Of a DNA stretch of 64,000 nucleotides, positions 11,700-25,700 are shown piece after piece. The stretch covers positions 31,566 to 95,565 of the forward strand of contig JBBPSI010000092.1 of assembly GCA_038093515.1 (NCBI GenBank). Reading direction: 5' to 3'. This DNA is from Butyriboletus loyo. Lineage: Eukaryota; Basidiomycota; Agaricomycetes; Boletales; Boletaceae. The notes under the pieces are model-generated. The model did not search any database. It was not told where the DNA came from and was given only the letters and a program-made list of their open reading frames with translations. The position numbers and the translations under genes are program-made. Each line of letters opens with the position of its first letter. Positions within the stretch are counted from its first letter, which is position 1.

Positions 11700-12303
11700 T
11701 GCTTCCAATAGCGACAGAATAACGTTTGGAAAAAAAACAAAAGCTGAGATGCCGGTATGGCGACCACGCGTTGCGGTGGCACGGTGGAATGAACTCTACA
11801 CGATCCCATTTTAATTTCCTCTGCTCGGCATTGACTGTAGCCTCTACTGCTTCCGTCAGTCTCTCCCAGTCGCATTCTATCCCCCTGCCCGATATCGGAA
11901 AACAGGATACGCCCCCACCATCCAGTACGGATAAGCTATACCCACTATCAATTTCGTAAGCCCATGGACCTCGGAGCTCCTGTAAGTACATCTCCCGCAC
12001 GGTGAATATAAATCAAGGAGTCATTGCAGACGGTGAGGTGATAACAAGAGAAGCCAAAATGTCAGCCAGATAGACTTCCGTTGGGGACGTTAGGAAACTG
12101 GCTGGGTTCGGGATCACGTTACCGGGACTCAGCGCTGAGGAGGGATTGATACCGACTCTGAAGTAATGCAGGGGTGAGTTAACTCGCCCAATTTTCATAT
12201 TGGGAAGAAGACAAGCGAGGGGGAACGAGGTGGTAGAACGTACTTTACAAAGCAGCACATGCCCTCCCTCGCGAGTTGGTTTGGGTATCCGTCGGGCTGC
12301 CAT
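11700..12303 (-). pseudogene. Hypothetical gene fragment, possibly truncated by the duplication
   Basis: The minus strand shows gene-like sequence that I do not recognise. It starts MAARRIPKPTREGGHVLLCK at 12303, has plausible donor and acceptor sites (GTACGT near 12243, acceptor TTACAG near 11982), and then reads ELRGPWAYEIDSGYSLSVLD and IECDWERLTEAVEATVN. The frame runs into a poly-T stretch at 11728-11736 and then into the duplicated block, where coding character ends. This suggests a gene that lost its 3' part when the repeat arrived, or simply a poorly spliced hypothetical gene. The exon joins are not certain. Confidence 0.35.
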
Positions 12304-13173
12304 CGTCTCGTGGCTCTATACATTTTGAATGGTGACCCCAAAAACTGGTCGCCATACCTAAATGGACACGAAATACGTACATCTGTTGATATTCAGATAT
12401 ACTCGTCGGTTGTTAACATGCTTTGTGATAAGGAACACTGGCCTTGGTGGTAGGTCAGTTTTGGACGTACAAAGTTTAGAAATGCCAGTGCGCACCAACT
12501 TTGAAGTTGACCCACAAGACATGAGGCAGCAGGCCTACATTCCATGCTTAAAGAAGACGAGAATAACGGACCTGTACGTCTTTCAGCTCACAAAAACCAC
12601 CTGGGATACAGGCTATATATGCACAAGAACGAACAATGAAGATACCCAAGTGTAGTGTATTGTGACCACGAGCGGATTACCACCGTGTAGAACCTGATAA
12701 ACCGTGCCGCGCTACTAGCGTCTCGTGAAAATGTGAGGACCAACAGCGCCTTTGGAAAGTTCACACCTGTCTAAATGAACATGCATGGGTAGAACGTCGT
12801 TTCAGGGGATTGACTGACAACGACTATCGACAGAGTTTAAAAGACTCAACGAGAATTGCGGTGCTCTGGAGTCATCCGAATGATCCATGACTAGTTCAGA
12901 TTTCCTTGGCAACTTGACTCTTAGGGAGACGCAGCTCATGTGAGTATAAGATAAGATGCGATCAGTGTTGATTGGTGTTGGCACCTCGCTCTCCCCGGGT
13001 TGTTGGCATGGAGGGTAGAGAGGCATGAACTGTCAGTCACCACTCTGTCGGGCGAATAATTGGGCTCGATAAGTGGGTTTAAAAATGATTCCACTATACA
13101 ACAACATGAGGAGAGACAGCAACCACATCAATACTTTTATCTACTAATCTACAAGAAACATCCGGCAGGCACA
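12304..13173. other. Intergenic interval, no gene recognised
   Basis: I see no coding frame with recognisable protein, no RNA gene and no repeat. The 3' UTR of the Nup188 gene must lie at its right end. Confidence 0.45.
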
Positions 13174-16100
13174 TCACGCTGGCACGACGATCCGCTCAGT
13201 CAAAAACTGCGATAATACTTGCGTCAGATCTTTCGTTCCCTCCGACTTCCCCAAGATCTCTTCACTCTTCGCCAGCACAGGCTTTGCGCGCGTCAGCAAC
13301 GCCTGTAAATCAGCCGTCAGCTCCCCAGTCATACCCCTTCTTAGCCTCTCCGCCAGCGCCCTCGGCGCCCTACCCTTACTAGCGTCTAGTTGTGCATTAT
13401 GATTGTGACTGTGCTCCTCTGCCTCCGCCTCTGTCGCCGCAGGGTCAAAGTCGGGCTTCGAGAGCCACATCGCGAGCTGCGTAACCGCGTAGACAAGGAG
13501 TGCTTCGAGGGTCCGTTGGGCAGTAAATGTAGCTTGGCTCACGGTGAGCAGCACGTCTCTGATGGAGGTGGAGGGTACGATTGCTTGACCGGCGGGTCGG
13601 TTGACAAGACTACGCAGCACATCGAGGGTGCAATTTGCTAGTTCCAGCAGCGTGCCCAAGGATGTTGGCTCACCGAGGACAACCTTGGAATGCTAAAATG
13701 TAGAAAACGCAAGAGTGCTCAGTAAACCGCTTGAGAGGAACGAAAGAATAATGAAGACTTACAGGGACGATGAGCGCCTCATGTAGAGGCCATTCCTCCT
13801 GCTCCTTCAGGAGCACGTCATACGCACGACTGATGCTGACAAGGGTCGACACGATTGAACTACACAGCCTGAACATCGTGTGGACCAACCGCGCCGTAAG
13901 AGGGTGCTTCCGAAGGTCCATCATATCGAGTTGGGACAACGATGAATTCATTGGCTCCTTCTCCATAGCCACCCGCTCTTCGGGGGTCACAGGTTCCAAA
14001 AGCCTGGCGAGGTGGTTCGGATGCGTGAGTGCGTAGTTCAACTGCTGGAGGAACATGAGAGCGCGCGTAGAGAATACACGAAGTACTTTCGTGACGACAG
14101 GATTCGGGTTCGTTGTGGTAGGCACGCTCTCCACGATGGCGTAAAACAAATTGACGGTCTGCTCCATCTCCTCCAACAAAGGTATGGTGATGGGATCGTC
14201 AACGCTCCAGGACAGCGCACGCGCGATTTGTTTCCCGTAGAGCTGGATCATGCCACATGCATCTGCGCTGAAAAAATGATGCTGGTTTCGTAAGGCATAA
14301 ACGACCCCAGCCACGATGGAAAGCATATGGCAGTATGCTTTATGAGCTGGACTGCGCTCTCCCGGTAATTCTGGCAACGTGACGTCGATCAAACCATCAC
14401 TGATGGCTGCGCTGATACTGTTGTTACTGTACGCCGCTACTACTCCCTCGCTCGCAAACCTCTCTGCACCAGACGGGATGCTGACGAGGGCCATATGGAA
14501 CAGGAAGATGTGTGGCGAGTATAGCGGCAATCGTCGGGCCCGAAGCAGGGGTAGATCAGAAATACCAGCTATATCCGTACGGACCAGCAACTCAAGGCTA
14601 GACTTGATGACGTCCGTCTCCTGGCACCGCGTGAGCCAGGGTAGCGACGATGCACTCACGTCCGGCCGAGTGCATTGCTGGAACACAGCAACAAGGAGCT
14701 CCATATCGCGGTCGAGATCAAGATCAAGACGCGTTCGGGCAGAGTCGAACGTGAGGCGGAGCGCGTCGACGATGAGATTCAAGGTAGTTTCGAGGAGTCC
14801 AGTAATTTCCAAGCGTTTGGCCGCGTTTACAACTTTGGGGCGAGTAGCCAGATTCCGGCATTGTCGAACACAAAAATACAGGATCTGCAAGAGCGTCCTG
14901 TGGAATGGAACGGCCACTTTACCGAGAAACGACCCAGAAGGTGGCTGTGCTTCGTTCTGCAATAGCTCGCGTACATTAGAGACGAGCGTCATGAATGACT
15001 CGACCTCGGGATCCGTATTTGTTGTAGAGAACCATGCAACCTCCAGAACCGAGAGCAGGAGACTGAGTCGTACCCCGTGGATGGTCGCCATCATATCTCC
15101 CTGTCTTCTCTCTTGAGCTACAGATGCAGAGATAGTTGATGCTAACGCCAGTAAACTTGGCCTGGTCCCTTGTTCGACACGGATGAATGGCAGCATTTGC
15201 TTCAACAAGAATTGCCAAGCCTCGGCCATGGCCGTCTGCGTGTGCGCCAGAGAAAGGTTGAGATTGATCGACAGTACTTGTTTCTCAATCGCATCGACAT
15301 CATCCTCGTCGGGAAGACATTGTTGAAGTCTACTTCTCAGCAACTTCGGTGAGAACGTAAAGTTGTCACCGAACTCGCGCTGCAAGACTGGGTCTTGAGA
15401 TCGAAGATGCTCAAGCGAAAGGCTACGGAAGCCTTGTGAGAGCTGTTCAGAAAACTTGTCGTATAGACTTGGATCATAGCAGCTAGAAGCGCCCTCGAGG
15501 ATAAGTTCGTTGAGCTGGTCTTCGCCTTTGAAAGAGGGGGTAAATTGCGTGTAGCTAAGCGGTTTCGAGAGAGGTTCAGTGGCGCATTTTGGAGCTGGTT
15601 GGAGGAATATATCCTGTCCGATGATGCGGATAGCGTACGACTTCACCATGCCACGATAAGCCTGGGCAGACACTGCTTGATGAAGATTGGATTGTCGTTC
15701 GCCATCGACAATGACAAACGATTCCACAGTATAGTCTGGATCCGGACCCAGTTCTTCTCGAGCGATAGCAGCGATTTGATCCCATAATTTTTTGTTTTGA
15801 CGAGCGCTTTCGATCACAGACTGATGTTCGAGGCCATGCTGCCAAACAATGTGGATGAAATGCAGGACGGACGCAAGAAGCGGAGGATTGGTTTCCCAAA
15901 GATCCCTCCAATGTCCGAGGGTCTCCGTCGCAATCTCCAGCGCGCTCCTGGACTTCTTATCGTCATCTTTCACCTTCTCCTTACCTTTGGGACTCGGGAT
16001 AATGAATTCACCCGTGACAAGGAGCTTGGAGAGAGCGGGCTCCTTGTCCACGGCAAGTGAAATAAAACTCCAAACGGCGTTTCGGAGAGAGAGTTCTTCG

Positions 16101-19100
16101 TAAGGATGTTCTACTATGCGAACTAAGGAAGCAATCGTAGCCTCCGGGTTGGAGAGATGGCCGATGATTGTTGGGGGAGAAGGAACCGCTAACGAGAGGG
16201 AAGCACACAGGGCATGCAGGACGCGCATAGCTTCCAGAGGGACCACGGTGCCCACGTCCCTCTCCTTTATGAACGTGGCTAGAACATCCACGGGATCTAC
16301 ACGGGCTCTCCCAGAATCGGAGAAACCTGCACCTCCGGCCACTTTCGCGCAGAGAGCTTGTTCGAGTAGGGACGGCTTGTTGTTGTTGGGGGCTATCTGC
16401 TTATAGTTGAGCACTAAGCGCGCAAGTTGAAGGTGCGACTCGAGCAGGTATATCAGGCGGCGGGCATCTCCAAACCTCTTTGCGCTGTATAGCGATCCAA
16501 GGATGTTCGGGCTGGCTGCAATGGCCGATACGAGAGGATTGATCGTGGAAGTGGTGGCTTTGTGAAGGAACGCGTCAATGACGGCCTGGCTTAGAGTGGG
16601 GAATGGTCGACTGCTGACGGCAGGGGGTGACTGGAAAAGAATATTTGCATAGAACGATGATATCCGTCTGCCGATCTCAAAACGATCTCCCAGCTGAGCA
16701 TATTTCCAACCCAAGTGCTCTACCCAAATCTCGCCGTGTACGAAATTCGCAGCTCGCATGAGAACTTCCTCCTTGACTTGTTGTAGGCGATGATTGTCTG
16801 GTAGAATAGTCAGCACGGAGACGAAGGCTTCTTGAAGGAGCTGCTGAACGAGGTTCAATAATGCGAGCGTCATTGTATATTGTCCAGTAGCTCTCTCTGC
16901 AGGCAAGGCAACTGCTGCAAAACCAGAAGATTGGGTTGGACCAAAGAGCGCGGTTGCAGAACGTATATAGAGCCAGACCCGGAGGGAATATTTGGGCAAT
17001 GTAAGCAATGCCGAAAGCACGCTCATCGCCGACGTCACGAGCTGAGTACGGGAAAAGCCACGGGTTTGAGGGCGACTGAGGGCTTCTCCCAGAATCATCA
17101 TGGTTAATTGCACCAAGTCTGCGGAGCTGTTCTCTGTTTGGGTCGTGGAATTTCCTGTTTCCAGAGACTCCAAAAGTTCCTCCGCAAGAATGGGCTTATC
17201 CTGTATGACGCTGCGGATAAGGTCGAGTGCATCCGTCGCGAGTGCTTCGTCGCCTCCGTCACTAGTCTCCATGCCGACGTCCTCCAGCCTTAGCGTCAAA
17301 GGCGACGAACCAGGACCCGTTCTACCAAACGTCACGTCCTGATACAAGTCCGTTGTACCCACGTGCATACTCCGGCGAGTAACGTACTCCGTGAGCACAT
17401 CCAGGACAACCTTCCAGCCACTATGCTCGTGTTGCCAACATACCGCAACGAAGTCTTCACCGTCACCACTGAGAAGCCGTCCGGTAGACCGCGGAGGCAT
17501 TATTGAGCCGCCGGGCAATCGGATCGCTCGAACATTGGTATAAGTTAACCCAGGGGCAGAAGCGGAACGCCCATATTGAACCCTGTCATACACTGCGTTG
17601 GGGCCCGCGCACGACGAAAGGGGGATGACGAGTGAAAAGGTCGGAAGTTTGTCCATGTAATAGAAGACATGATGAGCGCAGATTTCTCGTTCGGCTTCTT
17701 CTTCCTCGTCCACAGACTGAGAGTATTGCGCGGACGACGCCACGCAAAGAGGATCGGTGTCGAGGAACCCGGACGCAGTCATTGCGCGTAGAAGCCTGAT
17801 GAGGGGTCTGAAGTGGATCGGGAAGCGGGACCGAGCGACATCTATTATAGCCCGTCGTGCTACGCCTTGCCTCCAGTCGGACTGCCAGAACTGTCGACAT
17901 ATGCCAGCCACAGATCGACTTTCGCTTCTTCCGAAGAGGGCAATCCACACTTCAACAAGTGAGTCGAAATCTGGGATGAGCTCCACGGGGACCAGCTCCA
18001 CAACAGCCATCAGGAAGCCTAAAAGGAGATCAGCCACTTCAATAACCTCAGACATGACTACTTACCCTTCAATACAGAGCGAAACGCGATCGCGTTGGGG
18101 TCCGTTACGGTGGAACCTGTCTTCCAAGCGACGGCGGTGGCGAAGAGCGGCGAAGTTGTTAAAAAGTTGTGCAGCAACTTGAACAAGCCTACTTCGTTGC
18201 TTAATGCCACGCGACCCATAAGGACATGCGTAGGTTCCCGTTCTTTGCCACGCGATGGATACGCCTGTGTTGAATCATAGAATGAACGATACGACTCAGG
18301 GACCTCCTTCATATCTATGATCTTCGCGCCTATTCGGGAAAGTACAAAAGCCCATCCTAGGTAGGTGCAGGCATACTGGTTACCGGCATTGGAGGTCACG
18401 ATGTCGTGTATTCGTTTCAAAGAGTCCGGGGAAGCAGTATAGAACGTCTTGTCTGCGGGTGCCGCCGATATTTCAATACCATCAGGCTCTGCAACCCTCT
18501 CCAGTTCCAGAATCTCAATCGTGATGAGCATCCAGAGACCGGCAATGTCTTGGAGAATCTGCATGCCCTCCTCGTCTAAAAGAAGTGTGGAATTTTGTTG
18601 CGAGGACCCGAGATTCGTGTTGTAAGCAGCTTCCAGCAGCTTCACCACAAGCTCCCCCTCGCACGGGACATACCCCCACATCGTCCAGAAAAGGACTTCC
18701 AACATCGTCAATTGCTCTCTAGAATTCTGCTTGGCCCAATGAGATGCAGCCCTTGGATCCTCATTGAAGGTACTCGGTAGGTCCTCTCGCGTTTTTCGTA
18801 GGTATTCGGTAGCAAGCGAATCGGCAAAGGCACGACCGTCCGGGAGTATATTGGGGAGGATCTTCGTAGCAATGGCGTGCATCTGGTCAGCGGGATTTTC
18901 CTGAGCGCGGAAGAGTGGGATGAAGACGCGAAGAAGGAAGAGACGCTCAGAATAGTAGAATGGTGTAATGGCAGCAACGAGCTCCTCGACAAGGCTCTTA
19001 TCTGAACTCGACTCGGAACTTATTGACAGTCCTTCGTTGTAGAGAAACGATCGTAGCAGAATGAACGCCCGAATCTCGTCAATCTCGAAATGCAGGCTGA

Positions 19101-19421
19101 GCGCAATGGCGAATTCCTTTGAGACTTCGTCTACTTGCAAGACACATCCATCTGGCAGTGTGACTGTGCCGCTCTCCACCGCCTTGCGCGACGCGGGTGT
19201 TGGTTTTCCGTAAGGCTTCGAGACATCCCGAATTTGCGAAACGCGGGGCGTTATTTTTTGGTATATCTGCTCCACTGAGCCTCCGTCACGGCGACCAGTG
19301 AGAAACGAGTGTAGCTGTTGATATGTGCTATAGCATGGTATTTTGAGGTGCAAAACCAAATGCAAGACATATAGACTTACATATCAATTAGCGACGAGCG
19401 CTGTGAAGATTCTCCGGACAT
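13174..19421 (-). CDS. NUP188: Nucleoporin Nup188-like
   Basis: Exons complement(13174..13692, 13763..18018, 18066..19327, 19381..19421) give 2025 aa. It reads as a large alpha-solenoid scaffold nucleoporin of the inner ring. The N-terminal helical part begins ITYQQLHSFLTGRR. A middle segment GGSIMPPRSTGRLLSGDGED followed by FVAVCWQHEHSGWKVVLDVL matches the small SH3-like insert typical of Nup188. The rest is helical repeats to the end. Length agrees with fungal Nup188 (about 1650-2000 aa). The open frame that seems to start MSEVIEVADLL at 18055 is not a true start, because those codons lie in the 47-nt intron 18019-18065. Nup192/Nup205, the paralogous solenoid, is the alternative. The next gene on the same strand is TAF4, 206 bp away. 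Confidence 0.82.
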
Positions 19422-19627
19422 GGTGACAGGACCCCGAGCGTGAACCGCTCACCGCGTTCGAACACAAGGTGTTATTTATCGATGTTTATTCTCAAGGCTC
19501 TTGGTAAACACATACAAACAACCCGACTCCTGCCAAGTGAGCGCGCAAGCAAACCGTACAAGTTAATGAGACTAGCTAGTTGGCGCCAACGTTGTCGGCG
19601 TATGACACAATGGTACTGCTGTAAAGG

Positions 19628-21082
19628 TCAGACCCAACCTCGAGCAGAGCCACGTCCACCACCATGTCCCCTTTCCCTCTCCACTACAAACAATGCATCC
19701 CGCATCGTCACCAACATTCTATCATCCTCCTCAGTAGCTTGACTGAACGCTGCCGCGGCTTTCCTTGAGGAGACATACGGACGAGCCCACGACGCCCCAG
19801 CGGTAGTAGACGCCGCGGGTGCAGTCGTCGTTGCCGGTATCGACGTCGTGACTGGTACCGTAACCACAGGCGCGGGCATAGTAACAACCGGCTTTGGTTT
19901 CGGAGTCGTCGCAGGGACATTGGCCGCAGTCATCCATGCGTACTTCCCCCCGAGTCCTGCAGCTTGACTAGCAACTGCATTCGACATTTTCTTGCGCACG
20001 TCTTCGGACATATTTCTCGCCGTGACGCCGGGACCCTCCTTTTTCTTTTTCTTCTTGGGTGCACCGCCCTCTTCTTCATCTAAGGCCATCGCCCCTCCGC
20101 CTCCAGATGCTTGTGCGGCTAGATTAGCTGCATGAGCAGCCGCGAGGTCGGCCCGCTCCTTGCGTTCCCTCCGTATCTTCATTTCTTCCTCCCTCTCGGT
20201 CTTTTCCAGAGAGGAAAGCTGTTTCCCTATATCATTACGTACAACAACACTCCACATGGGGGTGCCCTCCTCGTACAGGGAGGGTGGTTTGTCATATTGC
20301 GCATCAGTGCGGTGACAAGCCGCTGCTATCATGGCCACGACGAGATCCTGTAACCGAGCACGGAGAGCAAGGGCGAGATAGTTCACAGAATCCTCCGGAA
20401 CCTTGGTAATCTTATGTTGCGTTCCAATGCTGCGCATCGTTGGCCCGAGAAAGCGGGTGTCAAAGGATGGAGCCGTGGGCTGCTTCTTCGAGCGATCCTC
20501 AAAAGGGCGGTATGCTTGGTGTGAGTCGTATGACCGCTGCAAACTCTCTTCTTCGGCCTGGATATGCGTCAATAGATAGCCTCAATAGAACGAAAGGGGA
20601 AAGTAATACCCTCAGATCTACACCGGCACTACCAAGCGCATCATTCAATGTAGCCACGTCAGCAGTGTCCACGCTACTGGCAGCAGCCGCAGCTATACTT
20701 GTCGTGGTAGTCGTACCGACGACTTGTCGCTGCTGCGTTTGCGCTGTGTTCATCGCAGGGGCATATTGGTAGTGTGTGTAGGCTGCTTGGGGATAATGTT
20801 GTGAGTATTGGTAATGTGAATACGGAGTCGTACTGGATGGTGTTCAGTGTTACAATGAGATGTTAGATAGCAGAAGCGTGTTCGACTGACGTGGCCACTT
20901 GAGATTGTTGCTGGAGTGCGGGGTCGATGGGGATTTCTGCTCGACCAAATAACGGTTTATGATCAAACAAGAAAGAGAAGGAGCTGCGGCGCACGTGCTG
21001 TACCCCACTGTGTAGTGTACTGCGTGGAAGATTGAGTCTGCGCCGGGGCGGGTGTTTGCGGAGTCTCAGACTCGCTCTTCAT
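19628..21082 (-). CDS. TAF4: TAF4, transcription initiation factor TFIID subunit 4
   Basis: Exons complement(19628..20557, 20610..20832, 20891..20936, 21004..21082) give 425 aa. The first ~100 residues are Gln/Thr/Tyr-rich and disordered. The TAF4 domain then starts with ATLNDALGSAGVDLR, followed across an intron by AEEESLQRSYDSHQAYRPF, the histone-fold-like entry seen in TAF4 proteins. YLALALRARLQDLVVAMI and a long basic/acidic helix (EKTEREEEMKIRRERKERA) follow, with a PKKKKKK nuclear signal near residue 285. The conserved C-terminal segment is MLVTMRDALFVVERERGHGG. The Pro/Thr/Ala/Val tract before it is low complexity. It should pair with TAF12 in TFIID (and in SAGA where shared). Confidence 0.85.
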
Positions 21083-22747
21083 CACGAAGAGTGTTGTTTC
21101 GCGCCGAAACTGAGCAGGTCGAAGAAGTGAGGACTAAGAGCTATCTCTCAAATAACCGAATACTTCAGAGGAGTCTAGTGAATGTAGAATAAGAGCTAGG
21201 ATCGCTTCCTCGCGACGGGCACCTGCCAAGGATCCGAATGGTATGGACGAGCGGTACCGTTGTTTGTTACTGTTGAATTCTAAAGATCTTGCCAAATGGG
21301 GTATAGTAGACCCCTTTCAAGTTGCTGATGAGTCTTCGGTGAATTGGTTGCTTGTGACTAGGCTGCGACGTGAGCTGTTTGAATGTTCATGATGATTATT
21401 ACTTAGCGACAAAGTAAAGAAGAGGATCTACTTAAGTTCTTTTTTTTAACGGCTGGAGCCCCACACCACAAAATTTATAAAACTGTAAGCCACAAGCTTA
21501 CCTAGATTCCTGTATCTAGTGTGCCAGTCTGTGACGTATCGAGGCACGAGCGGAGTCACAGAGCATAGTCTCTGGACGAGCATAGGTAAGCAGCACGCTC
21601 CTGCTTACTCTCTTCTGCCTCGACCTTGCCCTTCCCTCACCTCTCGCTCGTCCCTCCTTTTCTCGTCGCACCCACCCTCCCCTCCCCTTTTCCCTCGTCA
21701 TTGAAGCACTCGGAACCTCGCAGCCCTTCTCCCCGCCAGGTGTCCCAAGCGCATAAGCTCTCCTACCCGGCAAACACCCCCCTGCGAGGTTGGTCCCACC
21801 CACCCTCGCAGCTCACACCTTGACCGACAGGATCCTGCTTTCGTTTGGGGCCGAAAAGCGCTACACGCTTTTGCCCGCACTTCCCCATCTCCACGCAACG
21901 TACTCTGGCATCTAACCCATCTGTATTGCAGTAGCTCACTAGCGTACCACCATGTACATACGCTGCCCTTCTATCCAGACCTCTGTGTGTTTGCTACCCA
22001 CTGCAACATTCAAAGAATATATACTGCCGGCGAATGACAATCATTTGGTATTTCTGCCTTTTGGTGCAACGGTCACGGATGGCAGTTGGCCTGCTTACAA
22101 AAACTCATACCTACACTAGCATGTGTATTTTCTCGATTATAGTAACTTGTGGATATGCATGCTTGTACACGAATTGTAATCCATACTGCTGGCAACACAC
22201 AACCGATGGGCGGTTCAGATCCCCGTGAGTGGTGGCAACTGGTCATCGCCTGGTGTAATCCATGAGCTTTTGTCGGATGATAAGGACTGTCCCTTTTTGT
22301 GTGGTTTCCACACTGCTGATCAGTACCACACCGTAACAACTTGCTAATTATCACTCCTGGCTCCCCATAACACACCAGGAAAACTTACAACGTGGTCACA
22401 CAACACACCGAAAGGCGAGCCAACTTTTCAGCATATGTGTAGCAAACGACAAAAAAGGGGTAAGCATGAGGGGGGGAGCTAATACTAGTTCGACAGGATA
22501 AGGTAATAAAATGTGTCGCGAGAAGATGTTCATCACTATATGCAGTCGCATACGTATGTATGTCATAAGGAGGGTATGGACATTATTTAAATGCCGAGGG
22601 CTGCATTAGTGCAGGTTCGAACTCATGAGTTCGAAGGTCAAGATCGCAAGCAATCCAGCGAAATAAAACGTGGAAAGCAGTGCGACAAACATCGTTCAAC
22701 CAGTCTAGAAAATTCGTTCGTGAAGAAATGCAAGGGCGTCAAAAGGT
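21083..22747. other. Intergenic interval between TAF4 promoter and membrane-protein gene
   Basis: I see no supported gene in this 1.7 kb. It holds the TAF4 promoter side, a pyrimidine-rich stretch at about 21600-21720, and a perfect 20-bp palindrome at 22616-22635. Short open frames such as 22591-22800 show no family signal. Confidence 0.45.
22616..22635. repeat. Perfect 20-bp palindrome
   Basis: The sequence TTCGAACTCATGAGTTCGAA is its own reverse complement with no mismatch. It lies about 110 bases beyond the stop codon of the membrane-protein gene. It could be a binding site for a dimeric factor or an RNA hairpin. The role is unknown. Confidence 0.9.
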
Positions 22748-25700
22748 TCACCGGTATTCATAAGGAGATCCCATCTTTGCGTTGGTCGAAGGCGGCCTGA
22801 CAATGACAGTTGGCAATATTTCGTCCCTGCGAAGCATGCCTCTCATTTTGCTTGATTCGGAACGTCTGAGTTGAAGGGGCTTTAGATACTTGTCCCCAGA
22901 ATTAGGATCGACATTCTCGTCGCGAGTCACTTTCAACTTCTGCTTCTTCTTTCCAAGAACAAGAACAAGCGGTTGCGTTCCAGCAAGTTTAAAGACATCG
23001 CCTTCCTTAGTTAGATCGCGATCCTTGAGGAGCGAAAGTGAACGGAGACCGCCACTTTGGGTAGTTGACCTGTTTGCCGACGTCGATGATTTGCGCTGCA
23101 ATGTGCTGGCTTTGGGTAACAGTGGTTTCACCGCTGATGCAACAAGGGTCATCGGTGAAGCGTTACGATCCGCAGGGATAACGGGCTTGGACGGTTTTTC
23201 GTCGGACTTGATGTATACAATACTAGAGCGACAGGAGCCGGCGGTCTGCATGGCTGCAGCCTGGTATTTTCTGCTGTGTGGGTAGACTTTCTGATCGTCG
23301 TGAGGGGTGCTCTGGGCAATAGGTTCAAAGATACTCTCAGCTTCGAATAGGGTGACAGTCGAAGCAGCTGAAGGCGGGATGAGAGTGGCAAGCGAAGTCC
23401 TGGCACTGTTCATTCCTCGAGGAATCTCAACTCGGAGGCCCATGTTGCGGGTGGACATTGAACGACCCGAGGACACACCAGTCGTTGGAACATGATGTTC
23501 TACTTGACTTTCAGTCATCGGATGCGCGATCAAGTTGGGAACAGCCTCGTCGCCCCAAACCGTGTTACGCCAATTGGTATCATTGGTAGGCAGGTTTGCA
23601 TATTGCCCAATTTTTGTAGCTAGCGCCCGACTCAGATCGTTCTTCCATGTACGAACAGCGTCGTTGCCAAGGCCAAGGCTACAGAGATTAAACTAAGATC
23701 AGATGTGATACGGGATGAAATGCTGAATCGCAAACACCTAGGAAGACTGAAATGGTTTCTCTTGTGTCCTGAGATCATCCCTCTATGATTCTGTCTTCCT
23801 GGTGCGGGGGTAGAATGAAACTGGGGGGAAGCAAAGTCACCTCGACGCAGTCCGCCGAATTCAGATTCAGCAGATGCAACATGCGTTGGCCGCTTCTTCG
23901 TGACCGTGCTGCTCAAAAGTGGGGAAAACTCCTCCCAACCTCGTATCTTCATCTCCTCACCAAGCTTAAGGCCGGGAACAAGAAGTGGTAGAACGCCAGC
24001 TGTAAGTGCGTCAATTTCTTTGATGTCATCGTTGATAGTGGCACCGAAAGAAAAGTCAGACGAGTAGGACTTCCTGTGGAGACGCTGCTTGGCGTTACGG
24101 ACGTTAGGAGGTGTAGGAGGCAAAGGTTGGCAAGGAGGTGCACTGATGTCAGCAATTGTGACAGCCTGACCGATAATAGACGACACTGAGCGGGAACGAA
24201 GGTGATATGGGGAAGTATGAGTGATCGTTGGTGCGATATCAACTCCAGTGGCCACGCTCAACAGGCCGTCTGGGGCTTCCTTCCTCTCGGGTGACACGGG
24301 AACAACAACAGTGGTAGCAAGAGCCGAGTAGTGTCTCTGGGCGATCATGATCTTAGTAGCAAAAGCCTCGTCGCCAGGAAGACTCTGAGAAGAAGCCTTT
24401 GATTCCTTGCGCATTCTACCCAATTCAGCACTGCTCGTAGAATGAGGGGTGGTAGGGATGGTAGCATTCAAAGTGTCTTCTTGCATTGGCAAAGGCGGTG
24501 TGATTTCACCATCTTGCTGTTCTGGAAGGACTGCAAGTCTAGGTAGAGGGGTTATAAGCCCAAGGGCGCGGCCAATTTTCCCTCTGCCATCAACCGCATC
24601 GCCTTGAGAAATCCAGACGTCTCCAGAACGGCGGCCCTCAACAACCGTAACACTGCCGCTTCTCTTGTATTCGCAGAGGTACGTAGCCAAGGTTTCAGTG
24701 GGAGATGGCGCACGCATGAGGACGGAAGGAGGTTCGGCGTGGACACCGAACAGACCGGTGGGAACGGGTATAGGCGAACGCACGAGAATATTCAAGGCCA
24801 GGAGAGGAGAAGACAACGTCACAGAAAGTACGAGCATAGTTGGGAGGGCCTCGATTGAAGCAGAGCCTGAGCTCGCAACTGAAACCAAATAAGGCAGAGC
24901 CAAGGCCTGAAAACAAATTTTCAGCTCAAGAAAGAAGTGGTCAAGAGATACACTGACGAAGGGAACCCAGATAGAAAGCAACCAAAGTACGTATCTGGAG
25001 TAAGAAACATCAACTTCACCTCCGGTAACTGCCAGCGACGCAATGCCCTTCTCGGAGTCGGCAGTATAGCCATAACCGCCGAGCACCTTTGCGCTCGACA
25101 AAGCGGGTGTAGCAGGCCCAGAAGGGCCTACTTGAGGAAGCAACGCTGCGTTGAGGTCGACGACGCTAGTCATCGGAGTAGCTGGACGAGAAGGCAATAT
25201 GTAAGGGAGCAGCGCCGCATTTGCATCGGTGACACCGCCATTAAGCGAAGTAGTGGGACGAGAAGGTAACGCATGGGAGATTAGCACTGTATTCACTTCG
25301 GTAGCACTACCGGTTATCGGAGCAGCGGGGTAAGACCAAGAAGACATAGTAGCTTGTGAAACCGAGGGTGAGGTTAGCCAGGAACTCTGTGATCCTAGAC
25401 GAGGACGACTTGGGACATCACGACGGAACGGATCAGGATCCTCATTTACGACACAAGTCGGGGTAGAGTTTCCTCGATAGACCGATGGAAGCGGAGGCAC
25501 GGGAGGGATGGAGGAATCAGTACCCGAAGTTGGTGGAGTGAACCAGTACGACGACTTGGGTTGCAGGGATGTAGCAAGATTGAAACGCATGGACCCTTGG
25601 CGAGTATGATGAGTAGAAAAAGACCAGTTTGACATGCTCTCGTGACGGGAGGAACCAGCGTCAGAGGTGAGCCAGGAAGTGCCTTCCCGAAGAACATCTA

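Noticed and set aside
13670..18055. Separate gene starting MSEVIEVADLL at 18055
   Set aside because: The first codons lie in a 47-nt intron of Nup188. Removing it joins exon 2 and exon 3 in frame with continuous family similarity.
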